Shown in pieces: positions 9,095 to 18,912 of a stretch of 64,000 nucleotides of DNA; within the stretch, counting starts at the first letter, position 1; each line of letters begins with the position of its first letter. The stretch is taken from positions 244,201-308,200 of the forward strand of contig NZ_CAMLJQ010000002.1 in assembly GCF_946480305.1 (NCBI RefSeq). The letters run 5' to 3'. Position numbers and translations under genes: made by a program. Under the pieces are notes generated by a model. That model was not told where the DNA came from. It did not search any database and saw nothing but the letters and a program-made list of their open reading frames with translations. This stretch comes from an uncultured Caldimonas sp. Its GTDB lineage: Bacteria > Pseudomonadota > Gammaproteobacteria > Burkholderiales > Burkholderiaceae.

Positions 9095-9988
9095 TCAGCG
9101 GGGCGCCGCAAAGGCCTCGACGAGAAAGTCGAGAAACGCGCGGATCTTGGGCGCGAGGTGCTGCCGTGACGGGTACACCGCATAGAGCGTGGTCTCGACG
9201 GTGGTCCAGTCGTTCAGCGCAGTGTGCAACCGCCCTTCCTTCAGGTCGCTTTCGACGTAGGGCAGAGGGATCAGGCTGATGCCGAAGCCCTGGCGCAGCG
9301 CGTCTCGCACGGCAAGACTCGATGCCACGGAATAGCGGGCCGTGATGTCGACGCGTTCGGTGTGGCCGCCCTGGCTGAACTCCCACTGGTCGGCGTGCCC
9401 CGACAGCGAAAACCGGATGCAGTTGTGGTGCTTCAGATCGGCCGGTGTCGCGGGCCGGCCATGCGCCTCGAAGTACGACGGCGCGGCGCACAGCACGTGC
9501 GGCATCACGGTCAGCTTGCGGGCGACCATGCTGGAGTCTTCGAGCTTGTCGCTGCCGCGGATGGCGAGGTCGAAACCCTCGCGCACCAGGTCCACCCGCC
9601 GGTCGTCGAGGTGAAGGTCGAGGCTCAGCAGCGGGTAGCGGGCCAGGAACTCAGGGATCCGGCCGGAGAGCATGGTGAGCGTCACGGTCATCGGCGCGCT
9701 CACGCGCAAGGTGCCGCTCGGCGTGGTCTTGACGGGGCAGAGCGCCTGCTCGGCTTCGGCCAGTGCATCGAGGCCGCGCACCACGTGTTCGAGATAGGTC
9801 TGACCTTCCTCGGTGAGCGACATGCGTCGCGTGGTGCGGTGGATCAGCCGCGCGCCCACGTGCGCCTCCAGCTCGGCGATGTTCTTGCTCACCGCCGCGG
9901 GCGACAGCGCGAGCCGGCGGCCCGCTGCGGCAAAGCTTTTCAGCTCGGCCACCTGACGAAACACCTGCAGTGCCGTGTAGCGATCCAT
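9095..9988 (-). CDS. LysR family transcriptional regulator
   Basis: 297 residues with a canonical LysR HTH: FRQVAELKSFAAAGRRLALS and AVSKNIAELEAHVGARLIHR, then an effector domain with FDLAIRGSDKLEDSS. This is the CrgA/PA2758-like subtype common in Burkholderiales. It is divergent from the nitroreductase gene across 107 bases that include an AT-rich stretch, so it most likely regulates the nitroreductase-EamA pair. The inducer is unknown. Confidence 0.9.
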   Translation of the reverse strand: MDRYTALQVFRQVAELKSFAAAGRRLALSPAAVSKNIAELEAHVGARLIHRTTRRMSLTEEGQTYLEHVVRGLDALAEAEQALCPVKTTPSGTLRVSAPMTVTLTMLSGRIPEFLARYPLLSLDLHLDDRRVDLVREGFDLAIRGSDKLEDSSMVARKLTVMPHVLCAAPSYFEAHGRPATPADLKHHNCIRFSLSGHADQWEFSQGGHTERVDITARYSVASSLAVRDALRQGFGISLIPLPYVESDLKEGRLHTALNDWTTVETTLYAVYPSRQHLAPKIRAFLDFLVEAFAAPR

Positions 9989-10095
9989 CGCGCGATTCTC
10001 CTCTGGCGGTGAATTATTTCTTTCCTGCTCAGCCAGTTATCAACTGACGGTGAATTTTCTACGCTATGCGCACTTCGTCGACCACCGAGAACCCG

Positions 10096-10710
10096 ATGAC
10101 CCACCCGACCCTGGCGCTGATCGAGCAGCGCGTGTCCGCCAATCACTTCGACCCCAGCCATGTGCTGCCCGACCGGGACATCGAAGCGCTGGTGCAGCTC
10201 GCCACGCGTGCGCCCACGGCCTACAACCTGCAGAACTGGCGCTTCATCGCAGTGCGCACGCCGCAGGCGAAGACGCGGTTGCGGCAACTGGCGCACGGGC
10301 AGGCCAAGGTGGTGCACGCGGCGGTGACCTTCATCGTCTGCGGCGTACTGCCGGACGCAGCGGACATTCCGCAGAGGCTGTCGCCTTTTGTCGAGGCCGG
10401 GCACATGCCGGCCGAGATGGCCGTCGGCTGGCAGCAGGGCGCAAGCGTGCAGTACGCCGACGCCCGCATGGCGCGCGACGAGGCGGTGCGCTCGGCCACG
10501 CTGGGCGCGGCCACGTTGATCCATGCCGCACAGGCGCACGGCCTCGCATCGGGCCCGATGGTCGGGTTCGACGCCGACGGCGTGGCACGCGAGTTCGGGC
10601 TCGGGCCGACGGAAGTGCCGGTGATGCTGCTGGCCGTGGGCCGTGCCGCGGCCGGCAACTGGCCGCAAAAGCCGCGCAGGCCGCTGGCCGAGGTGCTGCA
10701 GCTGTCATGA
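10096..10710 (+). CDS. Nitroreductase family protein (FMN-dependent)
   Basis: 204 residues from the ATG at 10096; an in-frame ATG at 10066 is also possible. The N-terminal FMN-contacting region reads LVQLATRAPTAYNLQNWRFI, the family signature (R-x-PTAYN-Q-W). Later come VRSATLGAATLIHAAQAHGL and a C-terminal GRAAAGNWPQKPRRPLAEVL typical of nitroreductases. Such enzymes reduce nitro groups, quinones or flavins with NAD(P)H. It overlaps the EamA gene by 4 bases (ATGA), indicating a two-gene operon under the divergent LysR regulator. Confidence 0.88.
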   Translation: MTHPTLALIEQRVSANHFDPSHVLPDRDIEALVQLATRAPTAYNLQNWRFIAVRTPQAKTRLRQLAHGQAKVVHAAVTFIVCGVLPDAADIPQRLSPFVEAGHMPAEMAVGWQQGASVQYADARMARDEAVRSATLGAATLIHAAQAHGLASGPMVGFDADGVAREFGLGPTEVPVMLLAVGRAAAGNWPQKPRRPLAEVLQLS

Positions 10711-11570
10711 AGACCAACGCATCGGATCTGCTGCTGACGGCCATCGCGCCCGCGGTCTGGGGCAGCACCTACATCGTGACCACCGAGTTCCTGCCGGGCT
10801 ACTCGCCCATCACGGTCGCCATGCTGCGGGCCCTGCCGGCGGGGCTGTTGCTGCTGCTGTTCGTGCGGCAATTGCCCAGCGGCATCTGGTGGTGGCGCAG
10901 CTTCACCCTGGGCGCGTTGAACTTCTCGGTGTTTCTGAGCCTGTTGTTCATCTCGGCCTATCGGCTGCCCGGCGGGGTGGCGGCCACCGTGGGTGCCGTG
11001 CAACCGCTGCTGGTGGTGTTTCTCGCGTACCTCGTGCTGGCGACGCCCATCCGGGCGAGAGCCGTCGCAGGTGCGCTGCTGGGCGCTGGCGGCGTTGCGC
11101 TGCTGGTGCTGACGCCGCAGGCGGCACTGGACCCAATCGGCATCGCAGCCGGACTCGCCGGCTCGGCCGCGATGGCGTGCGGCACGGTGCTGAGCCGCAA
11201 GTGGCAGCCACCGGTCTCGCTGCTCACCTACACCGCGTGGCAGTTGAGCGCGGGCGGCCTGTTGCTGGTGCCTGTGGTGCTGCTGCTCGAACCCGCCATC
11301 CCGGTGCCCACGGCGGGCAACCTGATGGCGCTGGCGTGGCTGGGTCTGGTCGGCATGGCGGTGACCTTCCTGCTGTGGCAGCGCGGCATCGCGAGGCTGC
11401 ACCCGTCGGTGGTGTCGCCGCTGCTGCTGCTCAGCCCGGTGATGGCCGTGCTGCTCGGCTGGTGGTTCCTGGGGCAAGCGCTGACCCCGCTTCAACTGGG
11501 TGGCGGCGTGCTCGTGGTGTGCAGCATCTGGTTGGCGCAAGGCAGCCTGCGCGGCGGCAAGTCGACCTAG
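10707..11570 (+). CDS. EamA/DMT family exporter
   Basis: 287 residues with ten predicted membrane segments in two EamA repeats. Family features include PAVWGSTYIVTTEFLPGYSP near the N-terminus and MLRALPAGLLLLL in the third segment. It probably exports a metabolite related to the nitroreductase or LysR ligand. Start ATG 10707 overlaps the preceding stop. Its 3' end overlaps the convergent kinase gene by 4 bases. Confidence 0.9.
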   Translation: MKTNASDLLLTAIAPAVWGSTYIVTTEFLPGYSPITVAMLRALPAGLLLLLFVRQLPSGIWWWRSFTLGALNFSVFLSLLFISAYRLPGGVAATVGAVQPLLVVFLAYLVLATPIRARAVAGALLGAGGVALLVLTPQAALDPIGIAAGLAGSAAMACGTVLSRKWQPPVSLLTYTAWQLSAGGLLLVPVVLLLEPAIPVPTAGNLMALAWLGLVGMAVTFLLWQRGIARLHPSVVSPLLLLSPVMAVLLGWWFLGQALTPLQLGGGVLVVCSIWLAQGSLRGGKST

Positions 11571-12721
11571 GCTGCGTCGCCACGATGCGGAGGTTTTCTC
11601 GGCAGCCGCACGGTGAACGCCGTGCCGTCCCGCGCGGACGAATGCACCTCGACCTCGCCGCCATGCGCCACGCTGATCTCGCGCACGATGTACAGGCCCA
11701 ACCCGAGGCCGGACGTGCCCTCGCGTCGCTCGGCTTCCTGCACCAACGGGCGCATCAGCGGGTCGAAGATCGACGCCTGGGCTTCGGGCGCGATCGGCGG
11801 GCCCTGGTTGTGCACCTTCAGCACCACCTCGTCGCGGTGGCCCGCGGCCGTCACGGTCACGGTCGCGTCCCGGTCACCGTGCTGCACGGCATTGGCGCCG
11901 AGGTTGGAGATCAGCTGCGCGATGCGCTGCCCATCCCATTCGCCGATCAGGTTGCCCAGGCATTCGACGCGCAGCATCCGGTCCGGGTGAGACGCCTGCA
12001 ACTCGTTCACGGTGTCGCGGCACACCTGCCCCAGGTCCATCGGTTCGGTGCGGATGGGCATGCCTTTGCCGAGCCGGGTGCGCGCGAAGTCGAGCAGATC
12101 GTCGACCATCTCGCGCATGCGCGAGGCGCTGGAGCGGATCCTGGCCACGGCCTTGCTCTGGCCGCCCGTCATGCCGCCGGTCATCAGCAGGTAGTCGGTC
12201 GAATTGAGCGTGGCGCCGAGCGGGTTGCGCAGGTCATGGCTCAGCACGCCCAGCAGCAGGCTGCGCGATTCCTCCACCTGGTCGGCATACCACGCGACTG
12301 CTTCGGTCAGGGCCTGGTCGATCGCCTCGTTGAACCGCACCAACTCCGCCAGCGTGTCCTGGTCGACTGACTGCAAACTTTCCATCCACCGCCGCACGAC
12401 GCTGGCGCGCAAGGCGCGGTACTCTGCCAGCATTTCAGCGAGCGAGAAGCCCTGGCGCAGGCGTTGCTCGGCGTCGGCTTTGGCAACCTCCGTCAGCTCG
12501 GGCGCATTTCCCGGCTGGTTGCCGCGCGACTTCGCATGTTGCGCTTCTCCACTTTGCGGCTGCTCCATGTCGCGCGCCATGTGCTGCAGCAACTGCCTGG
12601 CGTGATCGCGCAAGTCTTCATCCGAAAGGTCTTTTGCAGGCGGCAGGCACGATCGGGCGAATTCGGCCCATTCGTCCACGATGACTTCTGTGTTGCGCTC
12701 GATGAAGGTGGAGAGTCTCAC
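11567..12721 (-). CDS. Soluble sensor histidine kinase with RsbR-like N-terminal domain
   Basis: 384 residues from a GTG at 12721 (VRLSTFIERNTEVIVDEWAE). The N-terminal 150 residues form a helical globin-like/RsbRD sensor with AEYRALRASVVRRWMES. Then come HisKA (LLGVLSHDLRNPLGATLNST, His near residue 170), an N box NLGANAVQHGD, and a G2 box SGLGLGLYIVREISVAHGGE. No membrane segment is seen, so it should be cytosolic. No response regulator is adjacent, making it an orphan kinase. It is followed on the same strand by nothing co-oriented, and lies 122 bases after the XdhC stop. Confidence 0.85.
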   Translation of the reverse strand: MRLSTFIERNTEVIVDEWAEFARSCLPPAKDLSDEDLRDHARQLLQHMARDMEQPQSGEAQHAKSRGNQPGNAPELTEVAKADAEQRLRQGFSLAEMLAEYRALRASVVRRWMESLQSVDQDTLAELVRFNEAIDQALTEAVAWYADQVEESRSLLLGVLSHDLRNPLGATLNSTDYLLMTGGMTGGQSKAVARIRSSASRMREMVDDLLDFARTRLGKGMPIRTEPMDLGQVCRDTVNELQASHPDRMLRVECLGNLIGEWDGQRIAQLISNLGANAVQHGDRDATVTVTAAGHRDEVVLKVHNQGPPIAPEAQASIFDPLMRPLVQEAERREGTSGLGLGLYIVREISVAHGGEVEVHSSARDGTAFTVRLPRKPPHRGDAA

Positions 12722-12843
12722 GGCTCGGCAACCAGTGGCGATGGACAACGCGGGAGTGCTCGCCAACGCGTGGCAATTGCCGCGCCCGCCGTCGGAAAGG
12801 GAAGACGGCCCCTGGCGAGCCCCCGGGTCGACCGCGAAGCGTT

Positions 12844-13902
12844 TCAGTCGCGCGCCACCACGCAGGCGCTGCCTTCGTCGGCGGCTTGCCTCATCGCCGT
12901 CTTTGCACTCGCGACGTCCATCTCGCGCGGCAGCGCCACGCCGTTCTTCACGGCCAGCACTTCGGCCATCACGCTGACCGCAATTTCGGGCGGCGTCTTG
13001 CTGCCGATGTAGACGCCGATGGGCCCGCGCAGGCGTTGGAGCTGGGCGGGCGTGAGGCCGAAGTGTTCGGCCAGCCGTTGCCGCCGCGCGTCGTTGTTGC
13101 GCCGGCTGCCGATGGCGCCGACGTAGAACGCGGGGGTGGACAGTGCCTCCATCAACGCGAGGTCGTCGAGCTTGGGATCGTGCGTGAGGGCGATCACGCA
13201 GCTGCGGCGATCCGGCCGGAAGGCGGCGACGGTGTCGTCCGGCATGGTGGTGACGAGACTCGCGCCCGGCACGTTCCATGCGCCGCGGTATTCCTCGCGC
13301 GGGTCGCACACCACGACCGAAAAGCCGCTGAACAGCGCCATCGTCGCGAGGTACTCGGCGAGCTGGCCGGCCCCGATGAGCAGCATGCGGTACGCGGGGC
13401 CGAAGGTGTTGGCGACGCAGTGCGCATCGGCGCTCAACTCGGCGGGCGCCGTGGTGCTTGCCAGCTCCACGCGGCCATCCGCGAGCCGCACGGTGCGGCG
13501 CATCAGGCGGCCGTCGTCGAGCGCGGCGACGAGCTGCTCGAGCGTGGCGGCGTCCGGGTCGAACTCGAGCAGCAGCTCCAGCGTGCCGCCGCACGGCAGA
13601 CCGAAGCGATGCGCCTCGTCGGCGGTGACGCCGTACTTCACGAAGGCGGGCGCACCCGATGGCAGGCGCCGGGGCTCGTCCAGCCGCGCGTAGGCCGCCG
13701 TGTAGCGGTGAATCAGGTCGTCTTCGATGCAGCCGCCGCTGACCGAGCCGACCACCGCGCCGTCTTCGGCCATCGCCATGATCGAGCCGACCGGTCGCGG
13801 CGACGAGCCCCAGGTGCGCACCACTGTGGCGAGCAGCGCGCGCCGGCCGGCGCGGCGCCAGTCGCGCAGGGTGCGCAGCACCATCGCGTCGAGGTTCTCC
13901 AT
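12844..13902 (-). CDS. XdhC family molybdenum-cofactor maturation factor
   Basis: 352 residues with the XdhC/CoxI N-terminal domain ([20 protein letters not shown], then [12 protein letters not shown]) and a C-terminal Rossmann domain ([50 protein letters not shown]). XdhC binds and sulfurates the Mo cofactor and hands it to xanthine-dehydrogenase-type enzymes. It is the last gene of an operon with the two structural subunits immediately upstream (28-base gap), so it is dedicated to that hydroxylase. Confidence 0.92.
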   Translation of the reverse strand: MENLDAMVLRTLRDWRRAGRRALLATVVRTWGSSPRPVGSIMAMAEDGAVVGSVSGGCIEDDLIHRYTAAYARLDEPRRLPSGAPAFVKYGVTADEAHRFGLPCGGTLELLLEFDPDAATLEQLVAALDDGRLMRRTVRLADGRVELASTTAPAELSADAHCVANTFGPAYRMLLIGAGQLAEYLATMALFSGFSVVVCDPREEYRGAWNVPGASLVTTMPDDTVAAFRPDRRSCVIALTHDPKLDDLALMEALSTPAFYVGAIGSRRNNDARRQRLAEHFGLTPAQLQRLRGPIGVYIGSKTPPEIAVSVMAEVLAVKNGVALPREMDVASAKTAMRQAADEGSACVVARD

Positions 13903-13930
13903 CAGGTGGTCCCGTGCATGCGTTGCGCGT

Positions 13931-16129
13931 TCATGCCTTCAGCATCTCGGGCGTGATGGGCAACTGGCGCGCCCGCTTGCCCGTGGCCGCCGCCAATGCG
14001 TTGGCAACGGCGGGGGCCAGCGGCGGCACGGCCGGCTCGCCAATGCCGGTGGGGTTGGCGGCCGAAGGCACGATGTGCACGTCCACGCGGGGCATCTCGT
14101 GGATGCGAGCCACCGGGTAGTCGTGGAAGTTGGACTGCTGCACCTGCCCCTCCTTCAGCGTGATCGCGCTGTGCAGCACGGTCGACAACGCGAAGCCGAC
14201 CGAGCCTTCGACCTGCGCGCGGATCACGTCGGGGTTGACCGCCACGCCGCAGTCGACCGCGCACACCACGCGGTCGACGCGGTAGCTGCCGTCGTCTTTC
14301 ACGGTCACCTCGGCGACCTGGGCCACGAAGGTGTTGAACGACTCGTGCACCGCGACCCCGCGCCCGCGCCGTTCGCCCGGCTGGCCTGCGCGCAATGGCG
14401 TGCCCCAGCCGGCCTTCTCGGTGGCGAGCCTGAGCACGCCGGCATGGCGCGGGTGCTGCGCCAGCATCTCCAGCCGCCAGGCCACCGGGTCCTTGCCTGC
14501 GGCCTGCGCCAGCTCGTCGATGAAGCATTCGGTGGAGAACGCGGTGTGCGTGGAGCCGACCGAGCGCCACCACAGCACCGGCACGCCGATGTCCCTCGGC
14601 GTGTGCAGGTCCACCAGCATGTGGGGAATGGCGTAGGGCAGGTTGGCGGCGCCCTCCACCGAGACCACGTCGATGCCGTCCTTCACCATCATCTGCTCCA
14701 TCGGCCCGCCCGCCATGATGGATTGGCCCACCAGGCGGTGACGCCAGCCCACCAGCCGGCCGCTGCCGTCCAGCCCTGCGGTCAACCGATGGTGGAAGGC
14801 CGGCCGGTAGTAGCCGGCGCGCATGTCGTCCTCGCGCAGCCACACCAGCTTCACCGGCGCGCGGCCGTTGATGGCCTTGACGATGTGGGCGGCCTCGATG
14901 AGGTAGTCCGCGTCCTTGCTCGCGCGGCGACCGAAGCTGCCGCCCGCATACAGCATGTGCAACGTGACCTGCTCGGGCTTCAGGCCCAGCACCTGCGCCA
15001 CCATGGCCTGGTCGATGGTCTGGAACTGCTCGCCGTTCCAGACCTCGCAGCCGTCACGGTCGAGTCGGATCACGCAGTTCAACGGCTCCATCGCCGCGTG
15101 GGCCAGGTACGGGAAGTCGTACGCCGCCTCCAGCGTGCGTGCGGCACTGCTCAGCGCCTGCTCGGCATCGCCTTCGCGGCGCGCCACCGCACCGGGCGAG
15201 CGGGCCAGCTCGCGATATTGCTGCTGGATCTGCTCGGAGCCGAGCTTGAAGGCACGGCTCTCGTCCCACTCCACGGTGAGCGCATCGCGGCCCTTCTTCG
15301 CGCTCCAGGTGTCGCGCGCCAGCACGGCCACGCCACTGGGGATGCGCACCACGTCGACCACGCCCTTCACGGCGCGGGCCTTGCTCGCGTCGAACGACTT
15401 CACGGTGGCACCGAAGCGCGGCGGGTGAGCCACCACGGCGGTGAGCATGCCGGGCAGGAACACGTCCTGCGTGAACTTCGCGGTGCCGTCGGTCTTGGCC
15501 ACGCTGTCCTTGCGCGGCACGTGCCTGCCGATGAACTTGAAGTCCTTCGGGTCCTTGAGTTGCACGCTCGCCGGTACGGGCTGTTGCGCGGCCGCCGTCG
15601 CCAGCTGACCGAAGCTCGCCTTGCGGCCCGAAGCGCGGTGCAGCACCTCGCCATCGCTCACGCTCAGCTCGGCAGGCGGCACCTTCCATTGCGCGGCCGC
15701 CGCCGCGACGAGCATCGCGCGCGCGGTGGCCCCCGCCTCGCGCAGCTGTTGCCACGAGTTGGCGATGGCGGTGCTGCCGCCGGTGCCCTGCACCGGGCCC
15801 CAGTTCACGTTGTTGTAGCGCTTGGCGTCGGCGGGCGCGCCTTCGACGCGCACTTGCGACCATGCCGCGTCGAGTTCCTCGGCCACGATGGTGGCGAGAC
15901 CGGTGTAGCTGCCCTGGCCCATCTCCAGGTGCTTCGAGATCACGGTGACGGTGTTGTCTTCACCGATGCGCAGGAAGGCATTGGGCGCAAACGGCGCGAC
16001 GGCTGCGCCCTTCGCGGCTGCCGCCTTGGTGGTGGCGGACGCCACGGGCAGATACATCGCCAGCGTCAACCCTGCTGCGCCTTGCAGCAGCCGGCGGCGG
16101 CTCGCGTTTTCGAGTTCGGTGGTGCTCAT
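13931..16129 (-). CDS. Molybdopterin-binding subunit of IorB-type molybdenum hydroxylase
   Basis: 732 residues from ATG 16129. The N-terminus carries a twin-arginine signal, [20 protein letters not shown], so the folded cofactor enzyme is predicted to be exported. The body shows the two Mo-binding domains of the isoquinoline 1-oxidoreductase/aldehyde oxidase beta family, with the conserved active-site glutamate in [15 protein letters not shown] near the C-terminus and [15 protein letters not shown] mid-protein. It acts with the 2Fe-2S subunit encoded 16 bases upstream; electrons probably leave to a cytochrome. The substrate (N-heterocycle or aldehyde) cannot be settled from sequence alone. 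Confidence 0.9.
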   Translation of the reverse strand: MSTTELENASRRRLLQGAAGLTLAMYLPVASATTKAAAAKGAAVAPFAPNAFLRIGEDNTVTVISKHLEMGQGSYTGLATIVAEELDAAWSQVRVEGAPADAKRYNNVNWGPVQGTGGSTAIANSWQQLREAGATARAMLVAAAAAQWKVPPAELSVSDGEVLHRASGRKASFGQLATAAAQQPVPASVQLKDPKDFKFIGRHVPRKDSVAKTDGTAKFTQDVFLPGMLTAVVAHPPRFGATVKSFDASKARAVKGVVDVVRIPSGVAVLARDTWSAKKGRDALTVEWDESRAFKLGSEQIQQQYRELARSPGAVARREGDAEQALSSAARTLEAAYDFPYLAHAAMEPLNCVIRLDRDGCEVWNGEQFQTIDQAMVAQVLGLKPEQVTLHMLYAGGSFGRRASKDADYLIEAAHIVKAINGRAPVKLVWLREDDMRAGYYRPAFHHRLTAGLDGSGRLVGWRHRLVGQSIMAGGPMEQMMVKDGIDVVSVEGAANLPYAIPHMLVDLHTPRDIGVPVLWWRSVGSTHTAFSTECFIDELAQAAGKDPVAWRLEMLAQHPRHAGVLRLATEKAGWGTPLRAGQPGERRGRGVAVHESFNTFVAQVAEVTVKDDGSYRVDRVVCAVDCGVAVNPDVIRAQVEGSVGFALSTVLHSAITLKEGQVQQSNFHDYPVARIHEMPRVDVHIVPSAANPTGIGEPAVPPLAPAVANALAAATGKRARQLPITPEMLKA

Positions 16130-16145
16130 CGTGTCTCCCCTCGCG

Positions 16146-16604
16146 TCAGGCCAGGGCCTTGGCCGCTTCATGGATGGCCGCACGGATGCGGACATAGGTG
16201 GCGCAACGGCAGACGTTGCCGCCCATCGCGGCGTCGATGTCGGCATCGGTGGGCCGCGGGTTGGATTCGAGCAGCGCCACGGCGCTCATGATCTGGCCGG
16301 ACTGGCAGTAGCCGCACTGCACCACGTCGAGCCGGCGCCAGGCGTCCTGCACCACTTGGCCGACGCGCGCGGAGTTCACGCCTTCGACCGTGGTGACGCG
16401 CTTGCCGTCGGCCACCGACACCGGTGTGCTGCACGAGCGCACCGGCTGCCCGTCGAGGTGCACGGTGCAGGCGCCGCACATCGCCATGCCGCAGCCGTAC
16501 TTGGTGCCGGTGAGTTGCAGGGTGTCGCGCAGCACCCACAGCAACGGGGTGTCGGGTTCGGCCTCCACGCGCTGAGTGTGGCCATTGACGTTGAGTGTGA
16601 TCAT
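16146..16604 (-). CDS. 2Fe-2S subunit of IorA-type molybdenum hydroxylase
   Basis: 152 residues. The N-terminal plant-type ferredoxin cluster is in [18 protein letters not shown] (near residues 38-55) with a distal Cys in VRSCSTPVS. The C-terminal helical domain binds the second cluster through [12 protein letters not shown] and [13 protein letters not shown]. It is the electron-transfer partner of the Mo subunit and the first gene of the iorAB-xdhC-like operon. The divergent AraC gene begins 170 bases away. Family assignment is secure; the natural substrate is unknown. Confidence 0.93.
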   Translation of the reverse strand: MITLNVNGHTQRVEAEPDTPLLWVLRDTLQLTGTKYGCGMAMCGACTVHLDGQPVRSCSTPVSVADGKRVTTVEGVNSARVGQVVQDAWRRLDVVQCGYCQSGQIMSAVALLESNPRPTDADIDAAMGGNVCRCATYVRIRAAIHEAAKALA

Positions 16605-16774
16605 CGAGGGGCTCCGTCTGGGGTGTGAGGGCCGGGGTGGAGCGGCTGATTCTTCCCGCGCCAGGGCGTTGTGCGATAGATCAGTCCTCTCGATTTCTTG
16701 CCTGATCCTCCGAAGCTCTGGACTGGAGTGCTGCGGGTGCATTAACGTTGCCACCCCATGAACAGGAGAAGCCC

Positions 16775-17749
16775 GTGAACGCACTGGTTGCAGACGTGTT
16801 GGTCGACGACGCTCGCGCGCGCGAACTGCATCGCTCGATCGTGCAGCTCGCGCTGCGCCACGCGATCGACGGCACGGTGGTGCTGTCGGCCGTACCGGGT
16901 CTGGGCTTTTTCCGCAAGGACGCACCGACCGAGCCGAGCAACTGCATGTACGAGCCGAGCGTCGCGCTGATCGTGCAAGGCGCCAAGCGGGTGCTGCTGG
17001 GCGAGGAGTCGTACGACTACCGGGCGAAGCAGTTCCTGATCACGTCGCTCGACCTGCCGGCGCTGGGCCAGGTCGTGGAAGCCACGCGCGAGCAGCCCTG
17101 CCTGGGCGTGATGCTGAAGCTCGACACCCGCAGCGTCGCCGAGATGGTGCTGGACAGCAGCCTCGTGCAGCAACGCACGCAACAAGGAGGCCGCGGCATG
17201 GAAGTCGGCAACGCCGACCGCGCGCTGCTCGACGCCTTCCACCGGCTGCTGGAGCTGCTCGACACGCCCGACGACATCCCGGTGATGTCGCCGCTGATCC
17301 AGCGCGAGATCGTCTACCGCCTGCTGATGAGCGACCAGGGCGCGCGGCTGCGGCACATCGCGTCGGCCGGCAGCCAGGGCCACCGCGTGGCGCGCGCGAT
17401 CGACTGGCTCAAGGCGCACTATGCGGAGCCGCTGCGCGTGGAAGAGCTGGCCTCTTCGGTGCAGATGAGCGTGTCGACCTTCCATCACCACTTCCGCACG
17501 CTCACGACGATGAGCCCGCTGCAGTTCCAGAAGTGGCTGCGGCTCAACGAGGCGCGCCGCCTGATGCTCGTGGAAGGGCGCGACGCCTCGACGGCCGCCG
17601 CGCGCGTCGGCTATGAAAGCCCGTCGCAGTTCAGCCGCGAGTACAAGCGCCTGTTCGGCGTGCCGCCGCGGCGCGACATGGAAAGCCTGCGCAGCGTGCA
17701 GGGCGGCAGCGCAGCCGCGCAGGCCGACCGGCTGGCCGCGGTGCACTGA
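16775..17749 (+). CDS. AraC family transcriptional regulator (AraC_N type)
   Basis: 324 residues from GTG 16775, preceded by AGGAGA at 16763-16768; an upstream TTG at 16748 lacks such a site. The N-terminal AraC_N domain ([29 protein letters not shown]) is followed by the double [23 protein letters not shown] and [19 protein letters not shown]. It is divergent from the molybdenum hydroxylase operon and probably activates it in response to the substrate. This mirrors many aldehyde-responsive YqhC-like regulators, which hints at an aldehyde signal (inference). Confidence 0.9.
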   Translation: MNALVADVLVDDARARELHRSIVQLALRHAIDGTVVLSAVPGLGFFRKDAPTEPSNCMYEPSVALIVQGAKRVLLGEESYDYRAKQFLITSLDLPALGQVVEATREQPCLGVMLKLDTRSVAEMVLDSSLVQQRTQQGGRGMEVGNADRALLDAFHRLLELLDTPDDIPVMSPLIQREIVYRLLMSDQGARLRHIASAGSQGHRVARAIDWLKAHYAEPLRVEELASSVQMSVSTFHHHFRTLTTMSPLQFQKWLRLNEARRLMLVEGRDASTAAARVGYESPSQFSREYKRLFGVPPRRDMESLRSVQGGSAAAQADRLAAVH

Positions 17750-17783
17750 CACCACCGGGCAATGGCGTGGCGGCAGAGGGCCG

Positions 17784-18374
17784 CTACATGCGCTCGATGC
17801 GCAGGCGCCGAAAGCGCACCGCGTCGCCGTGATGCTGGAGCACGACGTGCCCCTCGCGCTCGAGTGCGAAAGTCGGGAAGTGCGCGAACTTGCTGTTGGC
17901 AATGCGTTCGCGCAGGGCCGGGTCGGACAGGTCGCACGACAGCACGCAGACGCCGCCGAGCCAGTGCTCCACGTGCCAGCCGCTGACGACGATGCGCGCG
18001 GGCATGAAACGGCCCGGCGGCGCGGGCGTGGTCGGCTGCGGCGACAGCAGACCGTACAGCGCGCCGCAGCGGGTGGCGGGCTCGCGGGCGTCGGGGTGCA
18101 GCGCGTCGTCGAGCAACTGCATCTCGGGCCCGCTCTGCCAGGCGTGCTCGGCGGTTTCGCGCACGCGATACAGCACGCCCGAGTTGCCGCCCGCCGGCAG
18201 CGCCCACTCGAAGTCGAGCATGAAGTCCGCATGGCGGGCACGGCTGACGAGATCGACCCGCGGCGCACCGGCGATGGCCTCGAGCACGCCGCCTTCCGCC
18301 CGCCAGCTGAGGTGCGGGAACGCCGGCGCGCGATAGGCTCGCCATGAGGTCGGTGCGCTCAGGTCTTCGTGCAT
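17784..18374 (-). CDS. DUF1080 (3-keto-disaccharide hydrolase-type) domain protein
   Basis: 196 residues forming a concanavalin-like beta-jellyroll of the DUF1080 family: FEWALPAGGNSGVLYRV, EMQLLDDALHPDAR, CGALYGLLSP and a closing FALEREGHVVLQHHGDAVRF are all family hallmarks. Members are sugar-binding or glycosidic lyase/hydrolase proteins. There is no signal peptide from the ATG at 18374, which is unusual because many homologues are exported lipoproteins. It is convergent with the AraC gene. Confidence 0.8.
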   Translation of the reverse strand: MHEDLSAPTSWRAYRAPAFPHLSWRAEGGVLEAIAGAPRVDLVSRARHADFMLDFEWALPAGGNSGVLYRVRETAEHAWQSGPEMQLLDDALHPDAREPATRCGALYGLLSPQPTTPAPPGRFMPARIVVSGWHVEHWLGGVCVLSCDLSDPALRERIANSKFAHFPTFALEREGHVVLQHHGDAVRFRRLRIERM

Positions 18375-18383
18375 GTTGAGGCG

Positions 18384-18650
18384 TCAACCTTGCTCGTCGT
18401 CGCTCTTGTCGCGAGGTCCGGAGATCCCCCGTTCCGCGCCGCCACCGCTGCCTTGCGCGCCCGCGAGGCCCTGCGTCGTCTGCTCTCCGCCCTGGTTCTC
18501 CACGTTCCCCCGGGCCTCCAGCGGCTCCTGCGGGTCTTGATCGGCAAGACCGGTACGTTCGCTCCGCGTTCCTGCCTGGCTGCCCGCGCGCGACCCCTGG
18601 CTGGTGGTGCCACTCGGTTGCTGCGACGGTGTATTGCGTACTTGCGCCAT
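18384..18650 (-). CDS. Small hydrophilic low-complexity protein
   Basis: 88 residues, start ATG 18650 with AGGAGA 6 bases upstream. The sequence is almost free of hydrophobic residues and rich in Q, G, S, T, E (SQQPSGTTSQGSRAGSQAGT; DQDPQEPLEARGNVENQGGE). It is likely intrinsically disordered. Proteins of this composition are common as stress-associated hydrophilins in Burkholderiales. No domain is recognised. It ends 9 bases before the DUF1080 start and could be co-transcribed with it. Confidence 0.6.
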   Translation of the reverse strand: MAQVRNTPSQQPSGTTSQGSRAGSQAGTRSERTGLADQDPQEPLEARGNVENQGGEQTTQGLAGAQGSGGGAERGISGPRDKSDDEQG

Positions 18651-18912
18651 CTGTATCTCCTGCGGGTTGCATCTGTGACCCGTCATTGGGTGCAAAGGCG
18701 GTGCCTGCCGCGCGGCCTGCACTGCGTGCTCCCCGGAGGTGCAAGACAGGTAGGCCTTGCGCCGGCGTGCAGAAACTGCAGCGCGGCGGCAAACGGGCAG
18801 GCACGCCTGCTCGGCAGCATGGGTGGTCTGCGCCGAGGCGCCGGGCATCGAACCTGCTGATTTGCTTCATCTGCACAGGACGATCGCGCACGCGCGAAGG
18901 AGCGATGGGGTG

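Noticed and set aside
16748..16774. Upstream TTG start for the AraC regulator
   Set aside because: The GTG at 16775 has AGGAGA at good spacing; the TTG has no RBS.
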